A stretch of DNA of 64,000 nucleotides from Dyella sp. SG609. Its GTDB lineage: Bacteria; Pseudomonadota; Gammaproteobacteria; Xanthomonadales; Rhodanobacteraceae. The position numbers and the translations under genes are program-made. The notes under the pieces are model-generated. The model had not been told where the DNA came from. It made no database searches and saw only the letters and a list, made by a program, of their open reading frames with translations. The stretch is taken from NCBI RefSeq assembly GCF_012275375.1, contig NZ_JAAZQJ010000007.1, forward strand, positions 124,001 to 188,000, given 5' to 3'. Shown here piece after piece: positions 8,444 through 19,359 of the stretch; the stretch's first letter is position 1; every line of letters starts with the position of its first letter.

Positions 8444-10096
8444 ATGACGGCCCCCTCCGCAGCCACCGCGCGCTGGACCACCCGCCGCACCGAGAAGCAG
8501 CGCCGCCTCGCCGCCGTCAGCGGCCTGGCCCATGGCAACCAGCTGCCGGCCGCGCGGCTGACCGAAGCGCTGGAACGCCTGATCAGCCCGGGCGACCGCG
8601 TGGTGCTGGAAGGCAACAACCAGAAGCAGGCGGATTTTCTCTCCCGTGCATTGGCCCAGGCCGACCCGGCCAGGCTGCACGACCTGCACATGATCATTCC
8701 CAGCGTCAGCCGCGCCGAGCATCTGGACCTGTTCGAGCGCGGCATCGCGCGCAAGCTGGATTTCGCTTTCGCCGGCACGCAGAGCCTGCGCATCTCGCAA
8801 TGCCTGGAAGACGGGCTGCTGGAGATCGGCGCGATCCACACATATATCGAGCTGTACGCGCGGCTCTACGTCGATCTCTCGCCGAACGTGGTGCTGGTCG
8901 CCGCGTACAGCGCCGACCGCGAAGGCAATCTCTATACCGGCCCCAGCACCGAGGACACGCCCGCCCTGGTGGAAGCGGCCGCCTTCCGCGACGGCATCGT
9001 GATCGCCCAGGTCAACGAGATCGTCGACCAGCTGCCGCGCGTCGATATTCCCGGCTCCTGGGTGGATTTCGTGGTGCCGGCGGACAAGCCGTTCTTCATC
9101 GAGCCGCTGTTCACCCGCGACCCGCGCCTGATCACGCCGATCCAGATCCTGATGGCCATGATGGCGATCCGCGGCGTCTACGAACGCCACCAGGTGCAAT
9201 CGCTCAACCACGGCATCGGCTTCAATACCGCGGCGATCGAATTGATCCTGCCCACCTACGGCGAACGCCTGGGCCTGAAGGGCAAGATCTGCCGGCACTG
9301 GGCGCTCAATCCGCATCCCACCCTGATCCCGGCCATCGAGAGCGGCTGGGTCGACAGCGTGCATTGCTTCGGCGGCGAGCTGGGCATGGAGGCTTATGTG
9401 GCGGCGCGTCCGGATGTGTTCTTCACCGGACGCGACGGCTCGCTGCGCTCCAACCGCCTGCTGTCGCAATTGGCTGGGCAGTATGCGGTCGACCTGTTCA
9501 TCGGCTCCACCTTGCAGATGGATGGGCTGGGCAATTCGTCCACCGTCACGCGCGGCCGCCTCACCGGCTTCGGCGGGGCGCCGAACATGGGCCACGATCC
9601 GCACGGCCGCCGCCATGCCACACCGGCGTGGCTGGACCTGATCCAGGGCGACGATCCGCTGCAACGCGGCCGCAAGCTGGTGGTGCAAGTGGTGGAAACG
9701 TTCCAGGCCGGCGGCAAGCCCAGCGTGGTCGAATCGCTGGATGCGGTGGCGGTGGGGCGCGAGGCCGGCATGCCGCTGGCGCCGGTGATGATCTACGGCG
9801 ACGACGTCACCCACGTGCTGACCGAAGAAGGCATCGCCTACCTCTACAGGGCCGAGTCGGTGGAGCAGCGCAAGGCAATGATCGCCGCGGTGTCCGGCGT
9901 CACGCCGATCGGCCTGCAGCGCGACCCGAAGGCTTTGGCGCAATTCCGCCGCGACGGGCTGGTCGCGCTGCCCGAGGACCTGGGCATCCATCCCGGCGAA
10001 GCCGACCGCTCGCTGCTTGCCGCGAAGAACATGGCGGAACTGGTGGCCTGGTCCGACGGGCTGTATCAGCCGCCTGCGCGCTACCGGAGCTGGTAA
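8444..10096 (+). CDS. mdcA: Malonate decarboxylase alpha subunit (ACP transferase)
   Basis: MdcA (550 residues) is the acetyl-S-ACP:malonate ACP-transferase that swaps acetate for malonate on the acyl carrier protein and starts each catalytic cycle. The protein is full length for MdcA and has the CoA-transferase-like fold. It carries recognisable Mdc segments such as EGNNQKQADFLSRAL near residue 56 and FGGAPNMGHDPHGRRH near residue 380. It is the first gene of the operon, following mdcR and its operator. The mdcB start codon shares a base with its stop (TAATG). Identification is strong because all other mdc subunits follow in order. Confidence 0.95.
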   Translation: MTAPSAATARWTTRRTEKQRRLAAVSGLAHGNQLPAARLTEALERLISPGDRVVLEGNNQKQADFLSRALAQADPARLHDLHMIIPSVSRAEHLDLFERGIARKLDFAFAGTQSLRISQCLEDGLLEIGAIHTYIELYARLYVDLSPNVVLVAAYSADREGNLYTGPSTEDTPALVEAAAFRDGIVIAQVNEIVDQLPRVDIPGSWVDFVVPADKPFFIEPLFTRDPRLITPIQILMAMMAIRGVYERHQVQSLNHGIGFNTAAIELILPTYGERLGLKGKICRHWALNPHPTLIPAIESGWVDSVHCFGGELGMEAYVAARPDVFFTGRDGSLRSNRLLSQLAGQYAVDLFIGSTLQMDGLGNSSTVTRGRLTGFGGAPNMGHDPHGRRHATPAWLDLIQGDDPLQRGRKLVVQVVETFQAGGKPSVVESLDAVAVGREAGMPLAPVMIYGDDVTHVLTEEGIAYLYRAESVEQRKAMIAAVSGVTPIGLQRDPKALAQFRRDGLVALPEDLGIHPGEADRSLLAAKNMAELVAWSDGLYQPPARYRSW

Positions 10097-10956
10097 TGGA
10101 AACCGCCATCCGCTCATCGGCAGCCGTCACGGAGCAGGCGCAGTTCGCCGCCTGGCTGGCCGGCCAGGTCACCGGCGCGCTGCTGGACGAAGTGATGCTT
10201 GCGCCCAAGCCGGGGCTGGTCGATCCGCGCCATCGCGGCGCGCACAGCGACATGCACTGGCAATTGCTGAGCCGCTCCGCGCATGCATTGCGCCCAGGCT
10301 TTCAGGCGATGGCGCTGGCCGCGTATCGCCAACCCGCCGGCAGCGCACTGCGCGAGCGCATCGGCGCGCTGGGACGCGAAGCCGAGGCCGCGATGCTGGC
10401 CGCGACCGGCGGCATCAATACGCATCGCGGCGCGATCTGGGCGCTGGGCCTGCTGGCCGTGGCCGCGGCGCAAGCGCCGGACGAGCTGACACCGGCGGCC
10501 ATCGCCGCGCGCGCCGGTTCGCTCGCGCGCATGCCCGATCGCCATGCGCCGGAACACACCGGCCACCCGGGCGAACGCGCCTGCCGCCGCTACGGTGTCG
10601 GCGGCGCACGCGGCCAGGCGCAAGCCGGCTTCCCGCACGTGCTCGGACACGGCCTGCCGACCCTGCGCGGCGCGCGGGCGCAAGGCGCCACCGAACACGC
10701 GGCGCGGCTGGATGCCCTGCTCGCCATCATGGCCACGCTGGACGACACCTGCGTGTTGTCGCGCGGCGGGCCGGAAGCGCTGCAGGCGCTGCAGGCGGGC
10801 GCCCGCCGCGCGCTGGCGCATGGCTGCGCCACGCTGGCCGGCCGCCGCGAACTGCGCCGCCTGGACCGCGAACTGCTGAGCCGCCACGTCTCCCCCGGCG
10901 GCGCCGCCGACCTTCTTGCCGCCAGCCTGCTGCTGGACCGCATCTCCCGCGCTTAA
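10096..10956 (+). CDS. mdcB: Triphosphoribosyl-dephospho-CoA synthase
   Basis: MdcB (286 residues, CitG family) makes 2'-(5''-triphosphoribosyl)-3'-dephospho-CoA from ATP and dephospho-CoA, the precursor of the MdcC prosthetic group. Family marks are EVMLAPKPGLVDP near residue 32, ATGGINTHRGAIWALGLL near residue 98 and the DDTCVLSRGG block near residue 215. The start is the ATG that overlaps the mdcA stop, implying coupling. It supplies MdcG, which moves the group onto MdcC. Confidence 0.95.
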   Translation: METAIRSSAAVTEQAQFAAWLAGQVTGALLDEVMLAPKPGLVDPRHRGAHSDMHWQLLSRSAHALRPGFQAMALAAYRQPAGSALRERIGALGREAEAAMLAATGGINTHRGAIWALGLLAVAAAQAPDELTPAAIAARAGSLARMPDRHAPEHTGHPGERACRRYGVGGARGQAQAGFPHVLGHGLPTLRGARAQGATEHAARLDALLAIMATLDDTCVLSRGGPEALQALQAGARRALAHGCATLAGRRELRRLDRELLSRHVSPGGAADLLAASLLLDRISRA

Positions 10957-10967
10957 GAGGACTGCCG

Positions 10968-11270
10968 ATGCAAACCCTCGCCTTCACCTTCCCTGCCGCC
11001 GCACCGGCGCATGGCCGCGCGCTGGCCGGCGTGGTCGCCTCCGGCGACCTCGAAGTGCTGCTGGAACCGGCGGCCGACCGGCACATCAGCATCGAAGTCA
11101 CCACCTCGGTCGAAGGCATGGAGCGCACCTGGGCGGCGCTGTTCGCACGCCTGTTCGCCGAGCCGACGCGGCCGGCGGTGCGGCTGCAGATCAACGATTC
11201 CGGCGCCACGCCCGGCGTGGTGAGCCTGCGCATCGCGCAAGCCTTCGACGCACTGGCGCAGGAGCACTGA
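10968..11270 (+). CDS. mdcC: Malonate decarboxylase acyl carrier protein (delta)
   Basis: This 100-residue protein carries the acyl group through the decarboxylase cycle. The GVVASGDLEVLLEP segment places Ser25 at the position that holds the phosphoribosyl-dephospho-CoA arm in the characterised Klebsiella subunit (family knowledge). The ATG has AGAGGA 6 bases upstream. It is 11 bp downstream of mdcB and 3 bp upstream of mdcD. Confidence 0.94.
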   Translation: MQTLAFTFPAAAPAHGRALAGVVASGDLEVLLEPAADRHISIEVTTSVEGMERTWAALFARLFAEPTRPAVRLQINDSGATPGVVSLRIAQAFDALAQEH

Positions 11271-11273
11271 ACG

Positions 11274-12125
11274 ATGGACGCACAACGCCTGCTGGCCCGC
11301 CGCAGCTTCACCGAACTCCATGCCCGCGCACGCGCGCAGGCCTTGCTCGATCCCGGCAGCTTCCGCGAGCTGATCGATCCATTCGAACGGTTGGCGTCGC
11401 CATGGCTGCCGCGCCAAGGCATCGTCACCCAGGCCGACGATGGCCTGGTGGTGGCGCGCGGCCTCCTGGATGGCAACCCGGCCGTGGTGCTTGCCATCGA
11501 GGGCGCGTTCCAGGGCGGCAGCATGGGCGAAGTGTCCGCGGCGAAGATCGCCGGCAGCCTGGAACTGGCGGCCGAGGACAACCGCCAGGGCATCCCTACC
11601 CGCGCCGCGATCGTGTTCGAAACCGGCGGCGTGCGCCTGCAGGAAGCCAACCTCGGGCTGGCGGGCATCGCGGAAATCCAGGCCGCCATCGTCGATCTGC
11701 GCCGCTACCAGCCCGTGGCCGGCATCGTTGCCGGGCCGGTCGGCTGCTATGGCGGCATGTCGATCGCCGCCGGCTTGTGCAGCTATCTGCTGGTCACGCG
11801 CGAAGCGCGGCTCGGCCTCAACGGCCCGGCGGTGATCGAACAGGAGGCCGGCATCGCCGAGTTCGACTCGCGCGACCGCGCCACCATCTGGGGCCTGAGC
11901 GGCGGCGAGCAGCGCTATCGCAGCGGCCTGGCCGACCGCTACGTGGAAGACGATGCGGCGCAGATCCGCCAGGCCTTGCTGGTCTGCATGCGCGCGGGCC
12001 GGCCCGGGCGTTGCCGCAGCGAACGCCACGATGCGTTCCTGCCGCCGCTGTCGCAGGCCGACGGCGCCCGTCCGGCGGAGCCCGCCGAGGTCATCGCCGC
12101 GTTCGGCGAGGAGTTGCGCGCATGA
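11274..12125 (+). CDS. mdcD: Malonate decarboxylase beta subunit
   Basis: MdcD (283 residues) is the carboxyltransferase-fold beta subunit. With MdcE it decarboxylates malonyl-S-ACP to acetyl-S-ACP without biotin. It has crotonase-superfamily Gly-rich turns, including EGAFQGGSMGEVSAAKIAG near residue 78 and GPVGCYGGMSIAAGLCSYLL near residue 155. The ATG is preceded by AGGAG inside the end of mdcC, and its stop overlaps mdcE by ATGA, as expected for subunits made in equal amounts. Confidence 0.95.
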   Translation: MDAQRLLARRSFTELHARARAQALLDPGSFRELIDPFERLASPWLPRQGIVTQADDGLVVARGLLDGNPAVVLAIEGAFQGGSMGEVSAAKIAGSLELAAEDNRQGIPTRAAIVFETGGVRLQEANLGLAGIAEIQAAIVDLRRYQPVAGIVAGPVGCYGGMSIAAGLCSYLLVTREARLGLNGPAVIEQEAGIAEFDSRDRATIWGLSGGEQRYRSGLADRYVEDDAAQIRQALLVCMRAGRPGRCRSERHDAFLPPLSQADGARPAEPAEVIAAFGEELRA

Positions 12126-12931
12126 ATACCTCCAGCCAACGCGGCCTCGTGTGGTGGCAGGCACTGACGGGCGGCACCGAACCACTGGCCGGCTACGCGG
12201 CTTCGCTGCGCGTGGCCGATGCAAAGCTCGGCGATGACATGGCGCGCTACATCGCGGTGGTGCCCGATCCGCACAATCCGTTCCCGCGCGCCCGCCGCGG
12301 CGAAACCGGCCTGATCGAAGGCTGGTCGCTGGCGCGGGCGGTGCGCGACGCCATCGAAGCCGACCGCGACCGCGACCTGCGCCGGCCGATCGTCGCGGTG
12401 GTCGACACGCCCAGCCAGGCCTATGGACGCAACGAGGAAGCCTATGGCATCCACCAGGCGCTGGCCGCCGCCGCGGACGCCTATGCCACGGCACGGCTGG
12501 ATGGCCATCCGGTGATCACGCTGCTGGCCGGCAAGGCCATGTCCGGCGCCTTCCTCGCGCACGGCTATCAGGCCAACCGGCTGATTGCGTTCGACGACCC
12601 GCAGGTCATGGTGCACGCCATGGGCCGCGACGCGGCGGCGCGCATCACCCTGCGCAGCGTCGACGAACTCGACGCGCTCGCCGCGGATATCCCCCCGATG
12701 GCTTACGACATCCACAGCTATGCCTCGCTCGGCCTGCTGTGGAGGCTGCTCGCCGTCGACAACCCGGCGGCACCCGGCGCCGATGCCATCGCCAAGGTGG
12801 CGAACGTATTGCGCGAAGCGGTCGCCGATATTCGCGGCGACGCCTCCCGCGGCCTCGAAAGCCGCCTGCACGGCCCGCTGCGCAAGGCCTCGGCCGACGT
12901 GCGCGCACGCCTGCGCGCGCAATGGCGCTAG
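12122..12931 (+). CDS. mdcE: Malonate decarboxylase gamma subunit (codecarboxylase)
   Basis: MdcE (269 residues) is the second carboxyltransferase-fold subunit and partners MdcD in malonyl-ACP decarboxylation. The PIVAVVDTPSQAYGRNEEAYG block near residue 89 and LLAGKAMSGAFLAHGYQANR near residue 138 are typical of the family. The ATG overlaps the mdcD stop. A 46-bp gap separates it from the transporter genes, so the decarboxylase core (A-E) is one uninterrupted block. Confidence 0.94.
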   Translation: MNTSSQRGLVWWQALTGGTEPLAGYAASLRVADAKLGDDMARYIAVVPDPHNPFPRARRGETGLIEGWSLARAVRDAIEADRDRDLRRPIVAVVDTPSQAYGRNEEAYGIHQALAAAADAYATARLDGHPVITLLAGKAMSGAFLAHGYQANRLIAFDDPQVMVHAMGRDAAARITLRSVDELDALAADIPPMAYDIHSYASLGLLWRLLAVDNPAAPGADAIAKVANVLREAVADIRGDASRGLESRLHGPLRKASADVRARLRAQWR

Positions 12932-12977
12932 CGCATCGTCTTCCACTCATGGCGCGCCGCGGCGCGTGGAGGTGCTT

Positions 12978-13376
12978 GTGATCGTCTACGGAACCACCCT
13001 GCTCGCCCTGTGCTATCTGGCCGGCCTGCTGCTGGGCGAGGGGCTAGGCCGCCTGATCGGCGTGGGCACCAATGTCGGCGGCGTCGGCATCGCCATGCTG
13101 CTGCTGATCGCCGCGCGCATCTATCTGCACCGCCGCGGCGCGCTGCCCAGGGAAACCGAGGCCGGCGTCGGCTACTGGGGCGCGATGTACATCCCCGTGG
13201 TAGTGGCGATGGCCGCGCAGCAGGATGTGGTCGCCGCCTTGCGCGGCGGTCCCGTGGCCTTGATGGCCGCGCTGGGCGCGGTGCTGGTGTGCGGCGGCTG
13301 CATCGCCTTGCTCACCCGCACGGGCCGCGACGACACCTCGCTGCCCGAATCCACCACCGAACAAGCGCTGAGCTGA
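12978..13376 (+). CDS. madL: Malonate transporter subunit MadL
   Basis: This small inner-membrane protein (132 residues) has about four hydrophobic segments, and MadL is the smaller half of the two-component MadLM malonate/Na+ (or H+) symporter. The TNVGGVGIAMLLLIAARIYL segment near residue 31 and the GYWGAMYIPVVVAMAAQQDV segment near residue 68 are characteristic. The GTG at 12978 was chosen because GGAGG lies 5 bases upstream and no ATG is available. It is 10 bp upstream of madM. Confidence 0.92.
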   Translation: MIVYGTTLLALCYLAGLLLGEGLGRLIGVGTNVGGVGIAMLLLIAARIYLHRRGALPRETEAGVGYWGAMYIPVVVAMAAQQDVVAALRGGPVALMAALGAVLVCGGCIALLTRTGRDDTSLPESTTEQALS

Positions 13377-13386
13377 GGACGCACCC

Positions 13387-14151
13387 ATGCTCGAAATGCT
13401 GGACAAGATGCTCAACAAGAACGGGCTGGTCGCGGCATTCGCGATGGTAGGGCTGGTGATGTGGGCTTCCGTGCTGCTGTCGCGCAAGCTCACTTTCGGG
13501 CGCGTGCACGGCTCGGCCATCGCGATCCTGATCGGCCTGCTGCTGGCGTACTGGGGCGGCGTGCAGACCGGCGGCCAGCACGGCCTGGCGGACCTGACCC
13601 AGTTCGCCGGCATCGGGCTGATGGGCGGCGCCATGCTGCGCGACTTCGCCATCGTCGCCACCGCCTTCGAGGTGCAGGTGGACGAGGCGCGCAAGGCGGG
13701 CCTGATCGGCGCGATCTCGCTGCTGCTCGGCACCGTGCTGCCGTTCATCGTCGGTGCGTCCATCGCGCATGCGATGGGCTATCGCGACGCGGTGAGCATG
13801 ACCACGATCGGCGCCGGCGCGGTCACTTATATCGTGGGGCCGGTAACCGGTGCGGCGATCGGCGCCAGTTCCGACGTGATGGCGCTGAGCATCGCCACCG
13901 GGCTGGTCAAGGCGATCATCGTGATGGTCTTTACCCCCGTGGCGGCGCGTGCGCTGGGCTTGTCGACGCCGCGCTCGGCCATGATCTTCGGCGGCCTGGC
14001 GGGAACGGTAAGCGGCGTCAGCGCCGGCCTGGCGGCGACCGACCGGCGGCTGGTGCCGTATGGCGCGCTGATCGCCACGTTCCATACGGGCCTCGGTTGC
14101 CTGCTTGGACCGTCGGTGCTGTTCCTGGCGACCAAGGCCCTGGTGGGTTGA
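13387..14151 (+). CDS. madM: Malonate transporter subunit MadM
   Basis: MadM (254 residues) is the larger, polytopic subunit of the malonate symporter, with about seven to nine hydrophobic stretches. Gly-rich membrane motifs such as FAGIGLMGGAMLRDFAIVAT near residue 74 and GLAGTVSGVSAGLAATDRRL near residue 205 match the family. The ATG has GAGGA 8 bases upstream. It works with MadL to import the substrate used by MdcACDE. In several described loci the transporter genes sit at one end of the operon; here they are inside it. Confidence 0.93.
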   Translation: MLEMLDKMLNKNGLVAAFAMVGLVMWASVLLSRKLTFGRVHGSAIAILIGLLLAYWGGVQTGGQHGLADLTQFAGIGLMGGAMLRDFAIVATAFEVQVDEARKAGLIGAISLLLGTVLPFIVGASIAHAMGYRDAVSMTTIGAGAVTYIVGPVTGAAIGASSDVMALSIATGLVKAIIVMVFTPVAARALGLSTPRSAMIFGGLAGTVSGVSAGLAATDRRLVPYGALIATFHTGLGCLLGPSVLFLATKALVG

Positions 14152-14155
14152 GCGC

Positions 14156-14830
14156 GTGGCCGCCGTGCCGAATCCACCGGCGGTGATGGCGGAACGGGAA
14201 GCACCGCGTCCGCACGACCTGCTGTGGGCAAGCGACACGCTCGAGGTGCTGCGCTCGCCCTCGCCGCTTCCGGGCTGGGTCGATGCGGCCTGGTTTGCGG
14301 CCGCGCCGCTGGTGGTGCGCCGCGAACGTGCGCCAGCGGGCCTGGTGCCGGTGGGCCTGCGTGGCGAGCAGCGCCATCAACGGCATGCCGCTTATCTGCC
14401 GGCGAGCGCGATGACAAGGCGCACGCCGCCGGAAATCCTGGCGCGTACGCGCGCGTGGGAACCTTGGGGCGATGCCGCCGGCCATCGCTGCCGCCTTGCC
14501 CTGCGCGTGCTGGCACCGCTGCTCGACGAACTGCCCTGGGCCTGGGGCATCACCGGCGGAGCCGGCTTTGCGATCGCGAGCGGCCTGCCGGTGCTGCGCG
14601 AAAGCAGCGACCTGGATCTGCTGCTGCGCATCCCGCGGAAGCCGGATCCCGCAGCGCTGCAGAAGCTGTCGCATCATTTCGCTGCAATGCCGATGCGTGT
14701 GGATGCGCAGGTGGATACCGGCCACGGCGGTTTCGCGCTGGCCGAGTGGCTGCGCGGCGGCCCGGTGCTGCTGAAGACCGGTGATGGCCCGCGGCTGGTG
14801 GCCGATCCCTGGGGCGCGGCGGCGCCATGA
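14156..14830 (+). CDS. mdcG: Malonate decarboxylase holo-ACP synthase
   Basis: MdcG is the phosphoribosyl-dephospho-CoA transferase that loads the prosthetic group made by MdcB onto MdcC. It has the nucleotidyltransferase-like G-G-x-A and S-x-D-x-D pattern in WGITGGAGFAIASG and LRESSDLDLLLR. It is 224 residues from GTG 14156, which lies 4 bp after madM; ATG 14186 (214 residues) is an equally plausible start and neither has a strong ribosome site. Its stop overlaps the mdcH ATG. Confidence 0.9.
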   Translation: MAAVPNPPAVMAEREAPRPHDLLWASDTLEVLRSPSPLPGWVDAAWFAAAPLVVRRERAPAGLVPVGLRGEQRHQRHAAYLPASAMTRRTPPEILARTRAWEPWGDAAGHRCRLALRVLAPLLDELPWAWGITGGAGFAIASGLPVLRESSDLDLLLRIPRKPDPAALQKLSHHFAAMPMRVDAQVDTGHGGFALAEWLRGGPVLLKTGDGPRLVADPWGAAAP

Positions 14831-15750
14831 GCGTCCTCTTCACCTTTCCCGGCCAGGGCGCGCAGCGGCCCGGCATGCTGCATCGCCTGCCGGATACGCC
14901 GGGCGTGCGGGAGACGCTGGATCGGGCCGCCGACGTGCTGGGCCGCTCCATCGATGCGCTGGACGACGAAGCCAGCCTGCGCTCCACCGAGGCCGTGCAG
15001 CTGTGCCTGCTGATCGCCGGCGTTGCCGCCGCGCGCCTGCTCGCCACCCTGGGGGCGCTGCCCACCATGGTGTGCGGTTTGTCGGTCGGCGCGTTTCCCG
15101 CAGCCGTCACCGCGGGGGCGCTGGATTTTGGCGATGCCTTGCGCCTGGTCGCGCTGCGCGGGCGCCTGATGGAGCAGGCCTATCCGCACGGCTACGGCAT
15201 GACGGCCATCGATGGCCTCGCCGCTCCCGCCTTGGAATCGCTGCTCGCCGGGCTGCGTGCGGATGGATGGCCGGTCCACCTCGCCAATATCAACAGTGAC
15301 ACCCAGCTGGTCATCGCCGGCAGCGACGAGGCGATGGCCATCGCCGCCGAACAGGCGCGCAAGCTGGGCGCGAGGCGCAGCCAGCGCCTGCGCGTGGCCG
15401 TGCCGTCGCATTGCGCCCTGCTCGACGCGGCTGCCGCCGCCTTCGCGCGCGCCTTCGACGGCGTACCGCTGGCGCGGCCGCGCATCGCCTGTCTCAGCGG
15501 CAACCTGGCCCGCCCGCTGTTCCGTCCCGAACACATCGCCGCCGACCTTGCCGCCAATATGGCGCGTCCGGTGCTATGGCTGGACAGCATGCGCGCGGCC
15601 TGGGAACGCGGCGCGCGGCTGGCCGTCGAAATGCCGCCGGGCCGAACGCTGACCCGCTTGGCCGGGAGCAGCTTCGACGGCCTCGCCATCGCCGTGGATG
15701 ACCACCGGCTGGACAATGTCGCCGCCGCGGTGGCGGCGTCCACTTCATGA
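14827..15750 (+). CDS. mdcH: Malonyl-CoA:ACP transacylase of malonate decarboxylase
   Basis: MdcH (307 residues) is a FabD-like acyltransferase that primes the holo-ACP by moving malonyl from malonyl-CoA. It has the GQGAQRPGM oxyanion region at 9-17 and the nucleophile elbow GLSVG at 84-88 (Ser86). VPSHCALLD supplies the expected His. The ATG overlaps the mdcG stop. It is the last gene of the operon and converges on the M4 protease gene, with a terminator hairpin starting at its stop codon. Confidence 0.94.
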   Translation: MSVLFTFPGQGAQRPGMLHRLPDTPGVRETLDRAADVLGRSIDALDDEASLRSTEAVQLCLLIAGVAAARLLATLGALPTMVCGLSVGAFPAAVTAGALDFGDALRLVALRGRLMEQAYPHGYGMTAIDGLAAPALESLLAGLRADGWPVHLANINSDTQLVIAGSDEAMAIAAEQARKLGARRSQRLRVAVPSHCALLDAAAAAFARAFDGVPLARPRIACLSGNLARPLFRPEHIAADLAANMARPVLWLDSMRAAWERGARLAVEMPPGRTLTRLAGSSFDGLAIAVDDHRLDNVAAAVAASTS

Positions 15751-15783
15751 AAAAGCCGGTGGACGCATCGCGCCCACCGGCTT
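15749..15783 (-). terminator. Rho-independent terminator of the M4 protease gene
   Basis: AAGCCGGTGG pairs perfectly with CCACCGGCTT (10-bp stem, 11-base loop). Read on the minus strand the stem is followed by TTTTT, so it terminates the protease transcript; the T run overlaps the mdcH stop. On the plus strand no T run follows, but the hairpin may still protect the mdc mRNA end. Confidence 0.8.
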
Positions 15784-15840
15784 CGCACTCACTTCCCTGC
15801 ACGATTCACCACCGCCGCAGCGGTGGTTTCGGCATGCCGG

Positions 15841-18136
<2,296 letters not shown>

Positions 18137-18538
18137 TCAGACGTAACGCGCTGCTGCCATCGTCACGATCGCAATCATCAGCAGGCCGGCGGCGACGCGA
18201 TGCGCGATCAGGACGCGCGCGGGCAAGACGGCATCGCCAGCTTCGGCGCGCGCCTCGCGCAAGGCGCCGCCCACCACCGCCACCTGCACGATCAGCGCCG
18301 CGAAGGCGCTCAACGCGCCGATCATCAGGCTGCGCTCCATCGGTCCGACGGCTCCTTGATGGATCGTATGCCACAGATAGCCGCCCGTAAGAATGGCAAC
18401 CGCGGCAGCTCCCATCTGCGGCCGGAACAGGCGCTTCGTTTCACTGCCGCCGGTGCGTGCCAGCGCGGCGGTACTGCCTGCCCAGAACACGGCGGCGAGA
18501 ACGTGGAGAGAGATGGCGACGACTAATACGTATGACAT
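18137..18538 (-). CDS. Small four-helix membrane protein, CopD/DUF2269-like
   Basis: This 133-residue protein has four predicted membrane helices (about 3-20, 43-60, 70-92 and 110-131). The first helix contains LHVLAAVFWAGSTA, resembling the His-containing first helix of CopD/DUF2269-type membrane proteins; further His residues occur in helix 2 (LWHTIHQG) and helix 4. These could bind haem or metal, which is inference. The ATG at 18538 has GGAG 7 bases upstream. A TATACA/TGTATA palindrome lies 33 bp upstream of the start, suggesting regulated expression. No specific function can be assigned. Confidence 0.7.
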   Translation of the reverse strand: MSYVLVVAISLHVLAAVFWAGSTAALARTGGSETKRLFRPQMGAAAVAILTGGYLWHTIHQGAVGPMERSLMIGALSAFAALIVQVAVVGGALREARAEAGDAVLPARVLIAHRVAAGLLMIAIVTMAAARYV

Positions 18539-18570
18539 CGGATGGCTCCAGCGTGGCGGATTGTATTGAC

Positions 18571-18585
18571 TATACATTCTGTATA
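18571..18585. promoter_or_regulatory. TATACA-TTC-TGTATA palindrome, putative operator
   Basis: This perfect 15-bp inverted repeat in an AT-rich patch lies just upstream of the small membrane-protein gene, probably over its promoter. No adjacent regulator is obvious, so the binding protein is unknown. Confidence 0.5.
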
Positions 18586-18626
18586 TGTAAACACAAGGGC
18601 CGCCGGAACCACGGCATCGGCGCACT

Positions 18627-18655
18627 AAAAAAGGCCCGTGTCTGCCGCGGGCCTT
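18627..18655 (-). terminator. Rho-independent terminator of the NTF2-like gene
   Basis: AAGGCCCG pairs with CGGGCCTT (8-bp stem) and, on the minus strand, runs into six T. It lies 29 bp after the stop of the gene at 18684-19133. Confidence 0.8.
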
Positions 18656-18683
18656 CGCACTGCGCATGCCGCTTCAAGCGTGC

Positions 18684-19133
18684 TTATTTGACCGGATGGA
18701 TCTGCGTAAAGATCACCTGCCACTGCCCGTTGCGTTTCGCCCACACATCGACGAAGCGTCCGCGGAAAGTGAACTCCTTGCCCTGGCTGCTGCCCTTCGC
18801 ATCCACCATGCCGGCGAGCACCGCGCCATCGCTCCACACCTTGCTGACCTGATCGTAGAGATTGACCGAGATGGTCTTGTTGCCGGGCGCGGTCTGGTCG
18901 GCGATGAACTGCGCCTTGGTCAGGTTCTTTCCGGCGGTGCCGGCCAGCGTGTAATCGTCGGCGAGCACGCGTTCGAGTTCGGCCTTGTCGGCCTTGAACT
19001 GCGCGACGTCGTAAGCGGTAGCCGCGGCGGCGAGGTCTTTGGGCAGCTTGCTGTAGTCGCCGATTTCCTTGGCTTGTGCCGCGGTGGCGATCAAGGCGAC
19101 GCAGATCGATGCGAGTACGAGCGATGTACGCAT
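18684..19133 (-). CDS. Secreted NTF2-like (DUF4440/SnoaL-type) protein
   Basis: This 149-residue protein has a clear signal peptide (about 1-21, ending TAAQA). The remainder matches the NTF2-like cone fold of DUF4440: an N-terminal helix followed by LADDYTLAGTAG and a C-terminal strand pair FVDVWAKRNGQWQVIFTQIH. Such domains bind small ligands or act as simple enzymes and function is rarely predictable. The ATG at 19133 has GGGAGGGG just upstream; an upstream ATG (19163) would hide the signal peptide. It has its own terminator and no operon partner. Confidence 0.8.
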   Translation of the reverse strand: MRTSLVLASICVALIATAAQAKEIGDYSKLPKDLAAAATAYDVAQFKADKAELERVLADDYTLAGTAGKNLTKAQFIADQTAPGNKTISVNLYDQVSKVWSDGAVLAGMVDAKGSSQGKEFTFRGRFVDVWAKRNGQWQVIFTQIHPVK

Positions 19134-19292
19134 ATCCCCTCCCAAGTGGATGTTCACGAGCACGACGAGCCGGAAAATCGGGAACGGAAATCGGGGGAAG
19201 CCAAGGCCGGCATTGGACTACCCGCCCGCCGCCGCTGCCTATGGGCCAGAAGTCAGTGGTGGCAACCGGTTGGCCATATCGCCATCCGGATA

Positions 19293-19337
19293 AAACGGCG
19301 AAGGGCCGGATCCTCCCGCAAGAGAAACCGGCCCTTC
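19293..19337 (-). terminator. Probable terminator of the SDR gene
   Basis: GAAGGGCCGG pairs perfectly with CCGGCCCTTC (10-bp stem, 18-base loop) 23 bp after the SDR stop. On the minus strand it is followed within a few bases by TTTT. Confidence 0.65.
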
Positions 19338-19359
19338 CCTGCTTCAGCGTTTATGTCTT

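Noticed and set aside
8324-10117. Extension of the mdcR frame across mdcA on the minus strand
   Set aside because: It is antisense to mdcA; a ribosome site and operator place the mdcR start at 8323.
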